64,000 nucleotides of DNA from Paenibacillus sp. BSR1-1 (GCF_030403775.1 NZ_JAQMWQ010000002.1:62001-126000), one strand, 5' to 3'; positions 16,959 through 26,518 are shown, counted from the stretch's first letter. Numbers and translations: made by a program. Notes: a model not told the origin generated them from the sequence alone.

Positions 16959-18137
16959 TTGCATTTGCGTTTGACAGATGAACAGAAAATGGTGCAAAAA
17001 ACAATTAGAAGATTTGTAGAAAAAGAACTGATCCCACTAGAAAACGATGTCCTTAGAAATGAGCGGGAAGGCAAACCAAGTCTGCCGCCAGGGAAATTAA
17101 AAGAATTACAATTGAAGGCAAAAGAGGCAGGTTTTTGGGGAATAAACACACCTGAACAATATGGCGGTGCAGATTTAGGTCAGATGATGATGGCGATTGT
17201 GTTAATGGAAGTTTCCAAGACGTTTGTTCCGTTTTCGTTTGGCGGTTCTGCGGATAATATTCTTTACTATGCAAATGAAGAACAAAAGAAAAAATATCTA
17301 ATCCCAACCATCAATGGCGAAAAGAAATCATGCTTTGCCATGACCGAACCTGGTGCAGGCTCTGATACGCAAAATATCAAAATGACGGCTGTAAAAGATG
17401 GAAGCGAATGGGTTCTCAATGGTGAAAAGACCTTTATTACAGGCGGAAATGAAGCTGATTTCGTTATGGCGATTGCCATTACGGATAAAGAAAGACACCA
17501 AGCTACACGCGGACGTGAAGGTGTAACCTGTTTTATTGTTGACCGTGATATGGGCTGGAAATCTGAATATATACATACAATGGGAGAATGGGGTCCAGCT
17601 GGCTTGGTTTTTGATAATGTGCGCGTTCCTGAGGAAAATATTCTTGGCGAATTGCACAAAGGCTACAATCTTGGTTTAGAATGGATTGGATTTGCAAGAT
17701 GGATTGTCGGTGCAAGAGCAGTAGGGGCTGCTGAACGCTTATTGCAAATGGCCATTGATTATTCCAAAGAACGAATTACCTTTGGCAAGCCGATCGCTGA
17801 GCGCCAAGCAATCCAATGGCAAATTGCTGATTCTGCCGTTGAGATTGAAGCGGCCCGCTGGCTTGTTCTAAATGCTGCCTTTACCCTTGATCAAGGCGAA
17901 GATAATCGCCATCTTGCATCTATGGCTAAATTATATGGAGCAAATATGGGTAACAGAGTGGTAGACCGAGTTCTGCAAATTCATGGCGGTATGGGTTATA
18001 CAAGAGAATTGCCAATTGAACGCTGGTACCGTGAAGCAAGACTATGGAGAATCTACGATGGAACTGATGAAATCCAGCGTATGATTATTGCCCGTAATTT
18101 GATTAAAGGTCATGCAAAAGTTGGTCAATACGTTTAA
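16959..18137 (+). CDS. Acyl-CoA dehydrogenase family protein (1)
   Basis: Flavoprotein of 392 aa. I choose TTG 16959, eight bases after GGAG, because the ATG at 16914 has no ribosome site. The family signatures are all present: ETF/FAD region CFAMTEPGAGSDT, the mid-domain GPAGLVFDNVRVPEENILG and the C-terminal QIHGGMGYTRELPIERWYRE. The catalytic-base motif reads IYDGTDEIQ, with Asp where most short- and medium-chain enzymes have Glu (IYEGT). It starts the first catabolic transcription unit (16.9-19.8 kb) with an SDR and two MaoC proteins. The substrate chain is unknown. Confidence 0.92.
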   Translation: MHLRLTDEQKMVQKTIRRFVEKELIPLENDVLRNEREGKPSLPPGKLKELQLKAKEAGFWGINTPEQYGGADLGQMMMAIVLMEVSKTFVPFSFGGSADNILYYANEEQKKKYLIPTINGEKKSCFAMTEPGAGSDTQNIKMTAVKDGSEWVLNGEKTFITGGNEADFVMAIAITDKERHQATRGREGVTCFIVDRDMGWKSEYIHTMGEWGPAGLVFDNVRVPEENILGELHKGYNLGLEWIGFARWIVGARAVGAAERLLQMAIDYSKERITFGKPIAERQAIQWQIADSAVEIEAARWLVLNAAFTLDQGEDNRHLASMAKLYGANMGNRVVDRVLQIHGGMGYTRELPIERWYREARLWRIYDGTDEIQRMIIARNLIKGHAKVGQYV

Positions 18138-18190
18138 TTCTTTTTTGAAAGCGTTGTCTAAAAGAAATTTTTAATTTGGGAGGAAGAAAA

Positions 18191-18955
18191 ATGGCAGGAA
18201 GATTCGCTGGAAGAGTAGCTTTTGTTACAGGGGGAAGCCGTGGAATTGGAAAAGGCATTGTCGAGCTTTTTGCAAGCGAAGGGGCAAAGGTTGCTATTAT
18301 TGATTTAAACGAAGAGGCATTAAGTGAGACTGCTAATGAATTCAGGGAAAAAGGCTATGAAGTGTATACAAAGGTGGCTAACGTTGTAGATGCTGAGCAG
18401 GTAGAAGCTGCTGCAAAAGAGGTACATGATACATTCGGCTCGATTGATATTCTCGTCAATAATGCCGGTGTGATCCGCGATAATCTGTTGTTCAAAATGA
18501 CAGACTCTGATTGGCAAACAGTTATGGATGTACATTTGAAAGGGTCGTTTAATGCGGCACGTGCAGCTCAGAAGTATATGGTAGAACAAAAGTATGGACG
18601 TATTATTAATATCTCTTCAACTTCAGCTCTTGGAAATCGCGGCCAAGCCAATTACGCAGCTGCTAAAGCAGGTTTACAAGGCTTTACTAAAACATTGGCC
18701 ATTGAGCTTGGAAGATATGGAATTACTGCGAACTCTGTTGCACCTGGATTTATTGAAACCGATATGACAAAAGAAACGGCTTCAAGAATTGGCATTTCCT
18801 TTGAGCAATTAATCCAGGCAAGCGTATCGAATATTCCTGTGGGAAGAAGCGGGAAGCCTGAGGATATTGCTAATGCTGTTGCTTTCTTTGCGGATGAAAA
18901 GTCCTCATTTGTAAATGGGCAAGTCATCTATGTTGCCGGCGGACCAAAATGTTAA
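18191..18955 (+). CDS. SDR family oxidoreductase (FabG-like 3-hydroxyacyl-CoA/ACP dehydrogenase)
   Basis: Short-chain dehydrogenase of 254 aa from ATG 18191 with GGGAGGAAG upstream. It shows the Rossmann motif TGGSRGIGKG, the NNAG motif and the catalytic Ser with YAAAK, then APGFIETDMTK and a C-terminal NGQVIYVAGG typical of FabG-type reductases. Placed between an acyl-CoA dehydrogenase and two MaoC hydratases, it probably oxidises the 3-hydroxyacyl-CoA they make. NAD versus NADP preference is not certain. Confidence 0.9.
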   Translation: MAGRFAGRVAFVTGGSRGIGKGIVELFASEGAKVAIIDLNEEALSETANEFREKGYEVYTKVANVVDAEQVEAAAKEVHDTFGSIDILVNNAGVIRDNLLFKMTDSDWQTVMDVHLKGSFNAARAAQKYMVEQKYGRIINISSTSALGNRGQANYAAAKAGLQGFTKTLAIELGRYGITANSVAPGFIETDMTKETASRIGISFEQLIQASVSNIPVGRSGKPEDIANAVAFFADEKSSFVNGQVIYVAGGPKC

Positions 18956-18975
18956 TTAGGTGAGGTGAGGATGAA

Positions 18976-19425
18976 TTGTTTAAAGATCAAATTGGCAAGC
19001 AATCAAACAAAGTGAAAAATGTTGTTGAAAGAGGAGCTGTTAAGAAATTTGCCGAGTCCATCGGCGATCTTCATCCGATTTACTTTGATGAAGAAGTTGG
19101 CGAACAGTCCAGATACCGTAAAAATATTGCACCGCCGACATTCCCAAGGGTTTTTGATTATGGTGTGATTGAAGGATTGAATCTTCCAAATAAAGGCTTA
19201 ATCCATGGGGAACAAACCTTTCATTATGTCCGTCCTTTATTAGTGGGGGAAGAGGTTTACTGTTATTCAAAAGTAAAAAACTACTTTGAGAAAAAGGGTA
19301 ACTTTGGTGAAATGGGCTTCCTCGTTCTCGAAAGCTATGGCGATGATGCTGCAGGGAATACCATTTTTAGTTCAACCTCAACGGTTGTCATTTCTGAAGC
19401 TGTTAGGAAGGTGTTGACCCGATGA
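18976..19425 (+). CDS. MaoC-like protein, FAS1-type dehydratase N-terminal family, catalytic His missing
   Basis: Hotdog protein of 149 aa from TTG 18976, five bases after GAGGTGAGG. The region FAESIGDLHPIYFDEE aligns with the hydratase-2 motif GD-x-NP-x-H, but Asn is replaced by His and the catalytic His by Tyr. IHGEQTFHYVRPLLVGEEV is typical of MaoC_dehydrat_N proteins. The gene overlaps the next MaoC gene by 4 bp. The likely role is the non-catalytic half of a heteromeric enoyl-CoA hydratase, as in actinobacterial ChsH1/ChsH2-like pairs; that is inference from the motif loss and coupling. Confidence 0.83.
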   Translation: MFKDQIGKQSNKVKNVVERGAVKKFAESIGDLHPIYFDEEVGEQSRYRKNIAPPTFPRVFDYGVIEGLNLPNKGLIHGEQTFHYVRPLLVGEEVYCYSKVKNYFEKKGNFGEMGFLVLESYGDDAAGNTIFSSTSTVVISEAVRKVLTR

Positions 19426-19823
19426 GTACACTTACTGAATTACAAATTGGCGAATCGTTAAAAGACATTCAATTAGAACCTGTTTCAAGAATGGACCTGA
19501 TTAAATATTCAGGGGCTTCCGGGGATTTTAACCCGATTCATACGATTGACGATGAAGCGAGTAAGGCAGGATTGCCAGGCATCATTGCACACGGGATGTG
19601 GACGATGGGTAACCTTGCAAAGTTGTTTACTGAGTACTATGAGGAAGGTTTCATCGAAGATTATTCAATCCGTTTTAAAGGCATGGTATTTTTAAACGAT
19701 GTCATTACCCTTAAAGCGGTATTGAAGGAAAAAGAAGAAAATAAACTTAGCTTTACCGTTCAAGCGGTTAACGGCCAGGGCAAGGATGTTTTAAAAGGTG
19801 AAGTAGTATATCACCAATACTAA
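19422..19823 (+). CDS. MaoC family hydratase with intact hydratase-2 motif
   Basis: Hotdog protein of 133 aa starting at ATG 19422, overlapping the previous stop (ATGA). It keeps the full R-specific hydratase signature SGASGDFNPIHTIDDEA with catalytic Asp and His, followed by LPGIIAHGMWTMG. It should hydrate a trans-2-enoyl-CoA to a 3-hydroxyacyl-CoA, probably as a heteromer with the preceding MaoC-like protein. It is the last gene before a terminator, so this unit contains dehydrogenase, hydratase and 3-hydroxyacyl dehydrogenase steps. Confidence 0.88.
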   Translation: MSTLTELQIGESLKDIQLEPVSRMDLIKYSGASGDFNPIHTIDDEASKAGLPGIIAHGMWTMGNLAKLFTEYYEEGFIEDYSIRFKGMVFLNDVITLKAVLKEKEENKLSFTVQAVNGQGKDVLKGEVVYHQY

Positions 19824-19851
19824 CAAGATAAACAGAATTGAAAATTTAAAA

Positions 19852-19890
19852 AAACCCGGCATTTAATGGATCATAATGCTGGGTTTATTT
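19852..19890 (+). terminator. Rho-independent terminator after the MaoC pair
   Basis: Stem AAACCCGGCATT (19852-19863) / AATGCTGGGTTT (19875-19886) with one G-T pair, followed by ATTTCT. It separates the first catabolic unit from the aldolase-like gene. Confidence 0.85.
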
Positions 19891-19915
19891 CTATCAATTA
19901 TTAAAGGGTGATAGT

Positions 19916-20683
19916 ATGTCCACTAAAATGACTTTGAGCTATAAGCCGCCAGTTTTCTTATCAGTTGAAGAGGAAAGACAGCATTTAAAACAAAAATTAG
20001 CGGCCTCTTTCCGTTTATTTTCTAAATTTGGCTTCGATGAAGGGGTCGCCGGACATATTACGGCACGCGATCCTGAGCGGAAGGATCACTTCTGGGTGAA
20101 TCCATTCGGGATGCATTTTAGTCAAATTAAAGCCTCCGACTTAATTCTATGTAATCATGACGGTGTGGTCGTCGAAGGAAATTATCCTGTTAATCGTGCA
20201 GCATTTGCCATCCATTCTCAGGTTCATGCCGCACGCCCAGATGTCATTGCCGCTGCACATGCCCATTCGGTGTACGGGAAATCATGGTCTTCTCTTGGAC
20301 GACCCCTTGATCCGATTACCCAGGACGCCTGTGCATTTTATAACGATCATTCTTTATTTGATGATTTTACCGGTGTTGTATTGGATATTGAGGAGGGCCA
20401 GCGGATTGGAAAAGCTTTAGGAAATCGAAAAGCATGTATTTTAAGAAATCATGGTCTATTGACAGTCGGAAAATCTGTAGATGAAGCGGCATGGTGGTTT
20501 ATTACAATGGAACGGTCGTGTCAGGCACAAATTCTTGCAGAGTCGGTAGGAACACCTATTGTCATTGATGATGAAAGTGCGGCTGTAACCTATGAAACAG
20601 TCGGAACCCATGAAGCAGGCTGGTTCCAATTCCAGCCATTATGGAATCGGATAGTGAAAGAACAACCTGATTTATTGGATTAA
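19916..20683 (+). CDS. Class II aldolase/adducin family protein
   Basis: Protein of 255 aa with the aldolase II fold: the GVAGHITARDPE and FWVNPFGMHFSQI strands, the metal-binding AAHAHSVYG motif and ACILRNHGLLTVGKSVDEA with the third histidine. This branch of the family (with AFYNDHSLFDDFTGV) is common next to catabolic genes and is often of unassigned function; it may cleave or decarboxylate a hydroxy- or oxo-acid. It has its own GGGTGAT ribosome site and is bracketed by terminators, so it is probably expressed as a separate short unit. Confidence 0.84.
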   Translation: MSTKMTLSYKPPVFLSVEEERQHLKQKLAASFRLFSKFGFDEGVAGHITARDPERKDHFWVNPFGMHFSQIKASDLILCNHDGVVVEGNYPVNRAAFAIHSQVHAARPDVIAAAHAHSVYGKSWSSLGRPLDPITQDACAFYNDHSLFDDFTGVVLDIEEGQRIGKALGNRKACILRNHGLLTVGKSVDEAAWWFITMERSCQAQILAESVGTPIVIDDESAAVTYETVGTHEAGWFQFQPLWNRIVKEQPDLLD

Positions 20684-20689
20684 TTAAGT

Positions 20690-20723
20690 GATCTGAAAAG
20701 ATGAAGCTGAGTCTTTTCAGATC
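20690..20723 (+). terminator. Hairpin terminator after the aldolase-like gene
   Basis: A perfect 12-bp stem GATCTGAAAAGA (20690-20701) / TCTTTTCAGATC (20712-20723) lies 6 nt after the stop. A T-rich tract (ATATTTTTTC) follows about 7 nt later. Confidence 0.75.
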
Positions 20724-20752
20724 CTTACATATTTTTTCTGGAGGATTTTTAT

Positions 20753-21670
20753 ATGAAGATAGGGGTAGCAGGCACAGGTGCCGTTGGAGGATATTTTGGC
20801 GGGCTTTTGCAAAAGGCAGGTCATGAGGTTATTTTTTTAGCACGTGGAACCACACTTCAAGGAATGCAAGAAAAAGGACTAGCGATTGAAAGTGAAGTGG
20901 AGCGATTTACTGTTGACGGAGTCTTTACCGATCAATATGAGTCCTTTTCAGATATTGACCTGTTGTTATTTTGCGTGAAATCAACAAGTACAACGGAAGT
21001 TGCAACAAAGTTCCTTCCGTTTTTAAAAGAATCCTCCCTAATTATGACGTTTCAAAACGGGGTGGATAATGAAGAAATTCTTGCGGACATTTTTGGGGAT
21101 AAGCGGATTTTATCCTGCGCTACTTATATCCAGGCCATTGTAACAGAAACGGGTGCTGTGAAACAAATTGGCGTACCACCTAGGCTTTTGATTGGGGCAT
21201 TGGATAATCGTTTATCTGAAGAAGTAAATGAAATTGCAGCTCAATTTAATGCGGCAAACATAGATACATTCACCACGAGCAATATTTTGGAGATTAAATG
21301 GAAAAAGTTACTTTGGAATGTTACCTTCAATCCAATAACTGCATTAATTGAGTCAAAGGTGGGGGCTGTCTTTGAAAATGAAGGCTTGTATTCCTCTGCC
21401 GAAAAAATATGTAAAGAAGGAATCGCAGTTGCTAGAGCATTGGGTTTTACTATTGATGAGGATTTTTACGAAACCATTTTTGCACAAGGAAACTTGGCAA
21501 GAAATCATCATACTTCGATGCTGCAGGATAAGCTGAAAGGAAAAACACTTGAGCTTGAATCCATCGCAGGCTATATCGTAAAAAAAGGCAAGGAATTAGA
21601 GGTAGCAACTCCTGTCCTTGAAACCATTTATCATCTTTTAAACTACCAGACAAATAAAGTATATATTTAA
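20753..21670 (+). CDS. panE: Ketopantoate reductase family protein (PanE/ApbA)
   Basis: Protein of 305 aa. The N-terminal GVAGTGAVGGYFGG is the NADP-binding loop, FCVKSTSTTEVA and MTFQNGVDNEE are the conserved strand ends, and EIKWKKLLWNVTFNPITAL carries the catalytic-Lys helix of 2-dehydropantoate 2-reductases. It reduces 2-oxo acids such as ketopantoate. Its position inside a fatty-acid-type gene cluster, between a class II aldolase and an acyl-CoA ligase, makes a catabolic 2-oxo acid substrate as likely as pantothenate synthesis. TGGAGGA precedes ATG 20753. Confidence 0.85.
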   Translation: MKIGVAGTGAVGGYFGGLLQKAGHEVIFLARGTTLQGMQEKGLAIESEVERFTVDGVFTDQYESFSDIDLLLFCVKSTSTTEVATKFLPFLKESSLIMTFQNGVDNEEILADIFGDKRILSCATYIQAIVTETGAVKQIGVPPRLLIGALDNRLSEEVNEIAAQFNAANIDTFTTSNILEIKWKKLLWNVTFNPITALIESKVGAVFENEGLYSSAEKICKEGIAVARALGFTIDEDFYETIFAQGNLARNHHTSMLQDKLKGKTLELESIAGYIVKKGKELEVATPVLETIYHLLNYQTNKVYI

Positions 21671-21697
21671 GAGATTCCATTTAGTGAGGTGAAAGGT

Positions 21698-23305
21698 TTG
21701 TTTACAGAGCACAAACGTCCCTGGATGGATCATTACCCCGAGACGACCAATCTTTCCTTCTCAATCCCGGAAGTGAGTTTATATTCATTTTTGGAGGATA
21801 CTGCAAGGAAATATGGTGACAAGACAGCAATTATTTATGAAGATGAAAGCTTGACCTATAAACAGTTGAAAGATCAAGTAGACAAGCTAGCCTCTGCATG
21901 GAGAAACAGAGGAGCTAATAAGGGGGATAGACTTGGATTAATGGTGTCCAATCATCCATATTATGTAATCTCTTATTACGCCGCTTTGAAGCTTGGAATG
22001 ATTGTTGTTCAGATTAATCCGCACTACACCCCAAGAGAACTTCTTGAAATTTTTCATGATGCTGAAATAACGTATTTGGTTACTGAACCGTCTGGTGTTG
22101 AAAAAATATCACAACTCAAAGAATCTTATAGCTTTAAAGAAGTTTATGTCACGGAAATTTCCGCAGGAAGTAAAGATTTTTACAGTGTTCGCCAGTTAAT
22201 TAACAGCTATCCACCAATGACTGAATCATGTGCTATTGATGCGCAAAATGACATTGCCGTCATTCAATATACAGGTGGAACGACTGGTAAAAAGAAGGGC
22301 GCGATGCTGACTCATTTTAATTTGACAGCCAATGTTCTTCAAAGTAAAGCGCTTTACGGAGCCAGAATGTTTTTTGGCGAAGAAACCATCTTAACTGCAA
22401 CTCCCCTCTACCATGTGTATGGGATGACCAGTGGAATGAACCTATCCATTTACATTGGCGCAGCCAATGTATTGGTCAATAAATTTGAAATGGTAAAAGT
22501 ACTCCATCTCATTCAAGCTCACAGACCGACGTTCTTCCCAGGTGTCCCTAAAATGTACAATGCCTTTGTGAATTATCCAAATATTGAAAATTATGATCTA
22601 ACGAGCTTTAAAACCTGTACCAGTGGTTCTGCTCCTTTACCAATCGAAATCTTGAAGAAGTTTGAAGTTTTAACAGGCGCATCCATAGGTGAAGGCTATG
22701 GGTTATCTGAAACATCGCCATCTACTCACAGGAATCCACCGGATGGATTGATGAAGGTTGGAAGCATTGGAATTCCGCTGCCGAAAACGGACTGCCGCGT
22801 TGTTAATGATAATGGGGAAGATCTGCCGGAGAAGTCAGTAGGCGAATTATTGATAAAAGGGCCGCAGGTGATGGCAGGATACTGGCATAAGCCTGAGGAA
22901 ACGAACCACGCCCTGCGTGATGGCTGGCTTTATACTGGTGACTTAGCCACGATGGATGAGGACGGATATTTTTATATAGTCGGCCGAAAAAAAGAAATGA
23001 TTATTGTTGGCGGGTTTAATGTATATCCGCAGGAAGTTGAAGGAGTGCTGTACGAACACCCTGATGTCCTTGAAGCAGCAGTGGTTGGCATACCGGACAG
23101 CCAAGCGGGGGAATTGGTGAAGGCCTATATCGTGCCAAAACATGGCAGGGAAATAAATGAAGAGGCGTTGCGTGAGCATTGCTATCAGCTTTTAACCCGA
23201 TACAAAGTGCCTAAACAATTCGAGATCATCAAAGCATTACCGCGGAATACGGTTGGAAAGGTATTAAAGCGAGTTCTGTTAGAAGAAGCAAAGAAAACGG
23301 TTTAG
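21698..23305 (+). CDS. Long-chain acyl-CoA synthetase, AMP-binding (1)
   Basis: AMP-forming ligase of 535 aa. TTG 21698 is preferred because GAGGTGA lies six bases upstream; a GTG at 21689 overlaps that site. The motifs are YTGGTTGKKKGAMLTH (P-loop), GEGYGLSETSPSTH (A5), GWLYTGDLATMDEDGYFYIVGR (A7/A8, split by this listing only) and NTVGKVLKR with the C-terminal catalytic Lys. It activates a carboxylic acid as acyl-adenylate and then acyl-CoA. It heads a unit with an acyl-CoA dehydrogenase, thiolase and two thioesterases. Confidence 0.91.
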   Translation: MFTEHKRPWMDHYPETTNLSFSIPEVSLYSFLEDTARKYGDKTAIIYEDESLTYKQLKDQVDKLASAWRNRGANKGDRLGLMVSNHPYYVISYYAALKLGMIVVQINPHYTPRELLEIFHDAEITYLVTEPSGVEKISQLKESYSFKEVYVTEISAGSKDFYSVRQLINSYPPMTESCAIDAQNDIAVIQYTGGTTGKKKGAMLTHFNLTANVLQSKALYGARMFFGEETILTATPLYHVYGMTSGMNLSIYIGAANVLVNKFEMVKVLHLIQAHRPTFFPGVPKMYNAFVNYPNIENYDLTSFKTCTSGSAPLPIEILKKFEVLTGASIGEGYGLSETSPSTHRNPPDGLMKVGSIGIPLPKTDCRVVNDNGEDLPEKSVGELLIKGPQVMAGYWHKPEETNHALRDGWLYTGDLATMDEDGYFYIVGRKKEMIIVGGFNVYPQEVEGVLYEHPDVLEAAVVGIPDSQAGELVKAYIVPKHGREINEEALREHCYQLLTRYKVPKQFEIIKALPRNTVGKVLKRVLLEEAKKTV

Positions 23306-23338
23306 AAGATACATTTAGATGAACTAGGGGTGACAACA

Positions 23339-24487
23339 ATGAACTTTGAATTAGACGAAGACATTCTGTTTATGAAAAAGAATATTAGAGATTTTATTCA
23401 AACCGAGGTTGAAGCTGTTGCAATGCAAATTGAAGAAGATAACCATATTCCTGAAAGAATCATTAATCTCTCCAAGGAACTGGGACTATTTGGTTTAAGT
23501 ATACCTGAAGAGTACGGCGGCCTTGGGATTGGCATGGTGGGTAAATGTGCTTTATATGAGGAAATCGGACAAACACATAATGGGTATACCACATTAATTG
23601 GAGCACATACAGGAATTGGGACTGTGGGCATTGTTGAAATGGGAAATGAACAGCAAAAGAAAAAGTATCTTCCCGATATGGCAAGCGGAGAAAAACTGGG
23701 AGCATTTGCTTTAACGGAGCCGGCTGCCGGATCAAATGCTGCTAATTTAAAAACAACAGCGGTGAGACGCGGGGATAAATACATTTTAAACGGTTTGAAG
23801 CATTACATTACAAATGCCACAGAGGCAAGTGTTTTTACGGTGATGGCCGTTACAGATCCTGATCAAGGTGCCAAGGGGATTACTTCCTTTATTGTGGAAA
23901 AAAATTTTCCAGGCTTTCAAGTGGGAGCAATTGAAAAAAAGATGGGTTTAAGAGGATCGCATTCTGCAGAATTAATTTTTGAAGATTGTGAAGTTCCAGT
24001 TGAAAATGTATTGGGAGCTGAAGGCCAAGGTTATGTAAATGCGTTAAAGATATTGGCAAATGGCCGTGCTGGTTTAGCTTCACGGAATCTAGGATCCTGT
24101 CAAAAACTATTGGATATGTCAACAAGATATGCGAAAGAACGGATCCAATTTGGCATGCCGATTATCAAAAATCAGGCAGTCAGCCATATGCTGGCAGAGA
24201 TGGCGGTTGAAATTGAAGCACTTCGTTCGTTTACTTACCGTGTCGCCTGGATGGTTGATCAAGGAATGAAGGTGATCAAAGAAGCAGCGATGCTGAAGCT
24301 TTATGGTTCTGAGGTATATAACCGAGTGGCAGATAAAGCTGTGCAAATCCATGGGGGGCTAGGCTATATCGCCGATTATCCAGTAGAACGCTATTATCGC
24401 GATGCCAGAATTACAAGGATCTATGAGGGCACTTCTGAAATCCAGAAAAATATTATCGCCGCACAATTAGAAAAAGAATATAGCTAA
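23339..24487 (+). CDS. Acyl-CoA dehydrogenase family protein (2)
   Basis: Protein of 382 aa from ATG 23339; AGGGGTG upstream decides against the GTG at 23330. It carries [37 protein letters not shown] and [21 protein letters not shown] (read with V for K in places), and a canonical catalytic base motif [10 protein letters not shown]. Length and residues fit a short/medium-chain or branched-chain acyl-CoA dehydrogenase using ETF as acceptor. It follows the ligase by 33 bp and precedes a thiolase by 26 bp. Confidence 0.93.
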   Translation: MNFELDEDILFMKKNIRDFIQTEVEAVAMQIEEDNHIPERIINLSKELGLFGLSIPEEYGGLGIGMVGKCALYEEIGQTHNGYTTLIGAHTGIGTVGIVEMGNEQQKKKYLPDMASGEKLGAFALTEPAAGSNAANLKTTAVRRGDKYILNGLKHYITNATEASVFTVMAVTDPDQGAKGITSFIVEKNFPGFQVGAIEKKMGLRGSHSAELIFEDCEVPVENVLGAEGQGYVNALKILANGRAGLASRNLGSCQKLLDMSTRYAKERIQFGMPIIKNQAVSHMLAEMAVEIEALRSFTYRVAWMVDQGMKVIKEAAMLKLYGSEVYNRVADKAVQIHGGLGYIADYPVERYYRDARITRIYEGTSEIQKNIIAAQLEKEYS

Positions 24488-24513
24488 TCTATTAATCCAG
24501 GAGGGACTTTATA

Positions 24514-25695
24514 GTGGAAGAGATTGTTATTTTAAGTGCTGTTCGTACACCTGTCGGAAGGTATGGCGGTGCATTAAAAAGCCTTAATTCTGGACAGCTC
24601 GCCTCCATTGCAATAAAAGAGGCGATTAACAGGGCTGGGATCTCAGCCGATCAAGTTGATGAAGTAATATTGGGGGAAGTCAGACAAACAACTGAGTCTT
24701 CGAATGTGGCCAGAGTTGCGGCCTTAAGGGCAGGGGTCCCTGAAAGCGCTGCTGCGTTTACAATTAATCGCTTATGCGCTTCCGGCATGCAGGCGGTCGC
24801 ATCCGGCGCACAGCAAATTGCTTTCGGGCAGGCAGAAATCGTAGTTACGGGCGGTACAGAAAGCTTGAGCAATGCCCCTATTTATCTGAGAAACTCCCGC
24901 TTTGGCGGAGATAATACGAAACTTGTAGATTCGAATACTGAAGCAGGTCAACAGCCAGTTGAAATCTATGGCCAAGATCTTGGTATGGGCATAACCGCAG
25001 AAAATGTTGCTGAGCGGTTTTCGATTTCCCGGGAGGACCAGGATGCTTTTTCGCTGCAAAGTCAATTAAGGGCTTCTGCTGCTATCAATAATAATCATTT
25101 CCAGAATGAGATCGTTCCGGTTGAGATTAAAAGCAGAAAAAGCTCATTTATCTTTACAGTTGATGAACATCCAAGACCGGAAACCTCTTTGGCAGCACTT
25201 AATAAGCTTCGCCCTGCCTTTAAAGAAAATGGCACAGTTACGGCTGGAAATGCCTGTGGCAGAAATGATGGGGCAGCTGCATTAGTACTGACGTCAGCAA
25301 GTCATGCTGGTAAATTAGGGGTAAAGCCGCTGGCCAAAATCGTAGATTGGACCTCTGTTGGGGTTTCTCCTGAAATCATGGGGATTGGACCGGTACCGGC
25401 GGTTAGAAAGCTTTTGGAGCGCACAGGATTAACTCTTGATGATATTGATTTAATTGAGCTGAACGAAGCTTTTGCCGCGCAAGCCTTAGCGGTTATTCGT
25501 GAATTAAATTTAGATATGGATAAGGTAAATGTTAACGGCGGCGCTATTGCCCTTGGACATCCACTGGGTGCTACAGGAGCAAAAATCATAACCACCTTAA
25601 TCCATGAACTAATACGCCGTGAGAAAAAGAGGGGAATCGCTACTCTTTGCGTCGGCGGAGGCCAAGGAATGGCATTGATGGTCGAGGTTATGTAG
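24514..25695 (+). CDS. Acetyl-CoA acyltransferase (thiolase 1)
   Basis: Thiolase of 393 aa from GTG 24514 with AGGAGGG upstream. The nucleophile Cys is at about 88 in [12 protein letters not shown]; the C-terminal half has [18 protein letters not shown] with the catalytic His and [11 protein letters not shown] with the second Cys. It should cleave 3-oxoacyl-CoA to acetyl-CoA and a shortened acyl-CoA, or run in reverse. It is one of two full-length thiolases in the cluster, suggesting different chain specificities or substrates. Confidence 0.93.
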   Translation: MEEIVILSAVRTPVGRYGGALKSLNSGQLASIAIKEAINRAGISADQVDEVILGEVRQTTESSNVARVAALRAGVPESAAAFTINRLCASGMQAVASGAQQIAFGQAEIVVTGGTESLSNAPIYLRNSRFGGDNTKLVDSNTEAGQQPVEIYGQDLGMGITAENVAERFSISREDQDAFSLQSQLRASAAINNNHFQNEIVPVEIKSRKSSFIFTVDEHPRPETSLAALNKLRPAFKENGTVTAGNACGRNDGAAALVLTSASHAGKLGVKPLAKIVDWTSVGVSPEIMGIGPVPAVRKLLERTGLTLDDIDLIELNEAFAAQALAVIRELNLDMDKVNVNGGAIALGHPLGATGAKIITTLIHELIRREKKRGIATLCVGGGQGMALMVEVM

Positions 25696-25703
25696 AAAGG
25701 AAC

Positions 25704-26093
25704 ATGGGAGTGAACCTACCAAAGACATCATCTACATTTTTTGATTATATGGGGTTTAGAAGCACGATTGCTGATAAGTTTGAATTAACTTTACCCTTGC
25801 AGACGCATTTGCTCCAAGATGATGGAACGATTCATCCTGGTGTTTTTTCAACGATGCTCGATATTTCTATGGGTGCCACCATCTCCATAGAAACGAGTTC
25901 CTTTGCTACCACGATAAATTTAAATCTTTCCTTTTTTGACCTATTGCCAAAGGATATTTATCAGGCGGAAACAAAAATCTTGAAGCATGAAGGCAAATAT
26001 GTAACGGCTGAGGGGACGATCTTCACCGAAGACGGGGTTTTAATTGCTAAGGGAATAGGTACTTTCAAGGCAACTCCGAATAAACAGAAGTAA
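25704..26093 (+). CDS. Hotdog-fold thioesterase, PaaI-like (1)
   Basis: About 129 aa. The start is ATG 25704 or GTG 25710; the AAAGG site at 25696-25700 spaces better to the GTG. IHPGVFSTMLDISMGATIS is the hotdog central helix with the G-x-x-x-x-x-x-D pattern of PaaI/YbgC-type acyl-CoA thioesterases, and YVTAEGTIFTEDGVLIAKG is the typical C-terminal strand pair. It probably hydrolyses an acyl-CoA intermediate, freeing CoA when a pathway step stalls. The next gene is a second member of the same family. Confidence 0.77.
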   Translation: MGVNLPKTSSTFFDYMGFRSTIADKFELTLPLQTHLLQDDGTIHPGVFSTMLDISMGATISIETSSFATTINLNLSFFDLLPKDIYQAETKILKHEGKYVTAEGTIFTEDGVLIAKGIGTFKATPNKQK

Positions 26094-26119
26094 GGAAGGG
26101 AGGGGGGAGGAAGTTGCTG

Positions 26120-26518
26120 ATGGTGGAAAAAGAAATTTATAAAATTTTTGAAAAGAATCCATTTTTTAAGCATATCGGATTTGAGATTGTAAGCGGAAAT
26201 GAAGATGAAATTTTACTCAAGCTGGCTGTAAAAAAAGACTTATTAAACACTAATAATTCTCTGCATGGCGGAGTCCATGCCTCCATGCTTGACATGGTTC
26301 AATCCATTCAACTGCGTACAATTTATCAAACATCTATATCAACTGTGAATTTAGATGTGCATTATTTTGCTCCTATAAACACAGGAGATCTCTTTGCCAG
26401 GGCAAAAATACTCCAGCAAGGTTATAAAATAGCCACGATTGAATCGGAAATAATCGATGAAAATAATCAACTTATTGCAAAAGGCACTGGTGTTTATAAG
26501 ATAGTTCGACAGTCGTAA
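26120..26518 (+). CDS. Hotdog-fold thioesterase, PaaI-like (2)
   Basis: About 132 aa from ATG 26120 (GGAGG nine bases upstream; TTG 26114 is too close). NNSLHGGVHASMLDMVQ is a strong PaaI-family motif with HGG and the catalytic-region Asp, followed by NLDVHYFAPINTGDLFARA. It resembles acyl-CoA thioesterases that act in aromatic or fatty acid catabolism. It ends the second catabolic unit; the next gene has its own promoter and operator. Confidence 0.83.
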   Translation: MVEKEIYKIFEKNPFFKHIGFEIVSGNEDEILLKLAVKKDLLNTNNSLHGGVHASMLDMVQSIQLRTIYQTSISTVNLDVHYFAPINTGDLFARAKILQQGYKIATIESEIIDENNQLIAKGTGVYKIVRQS

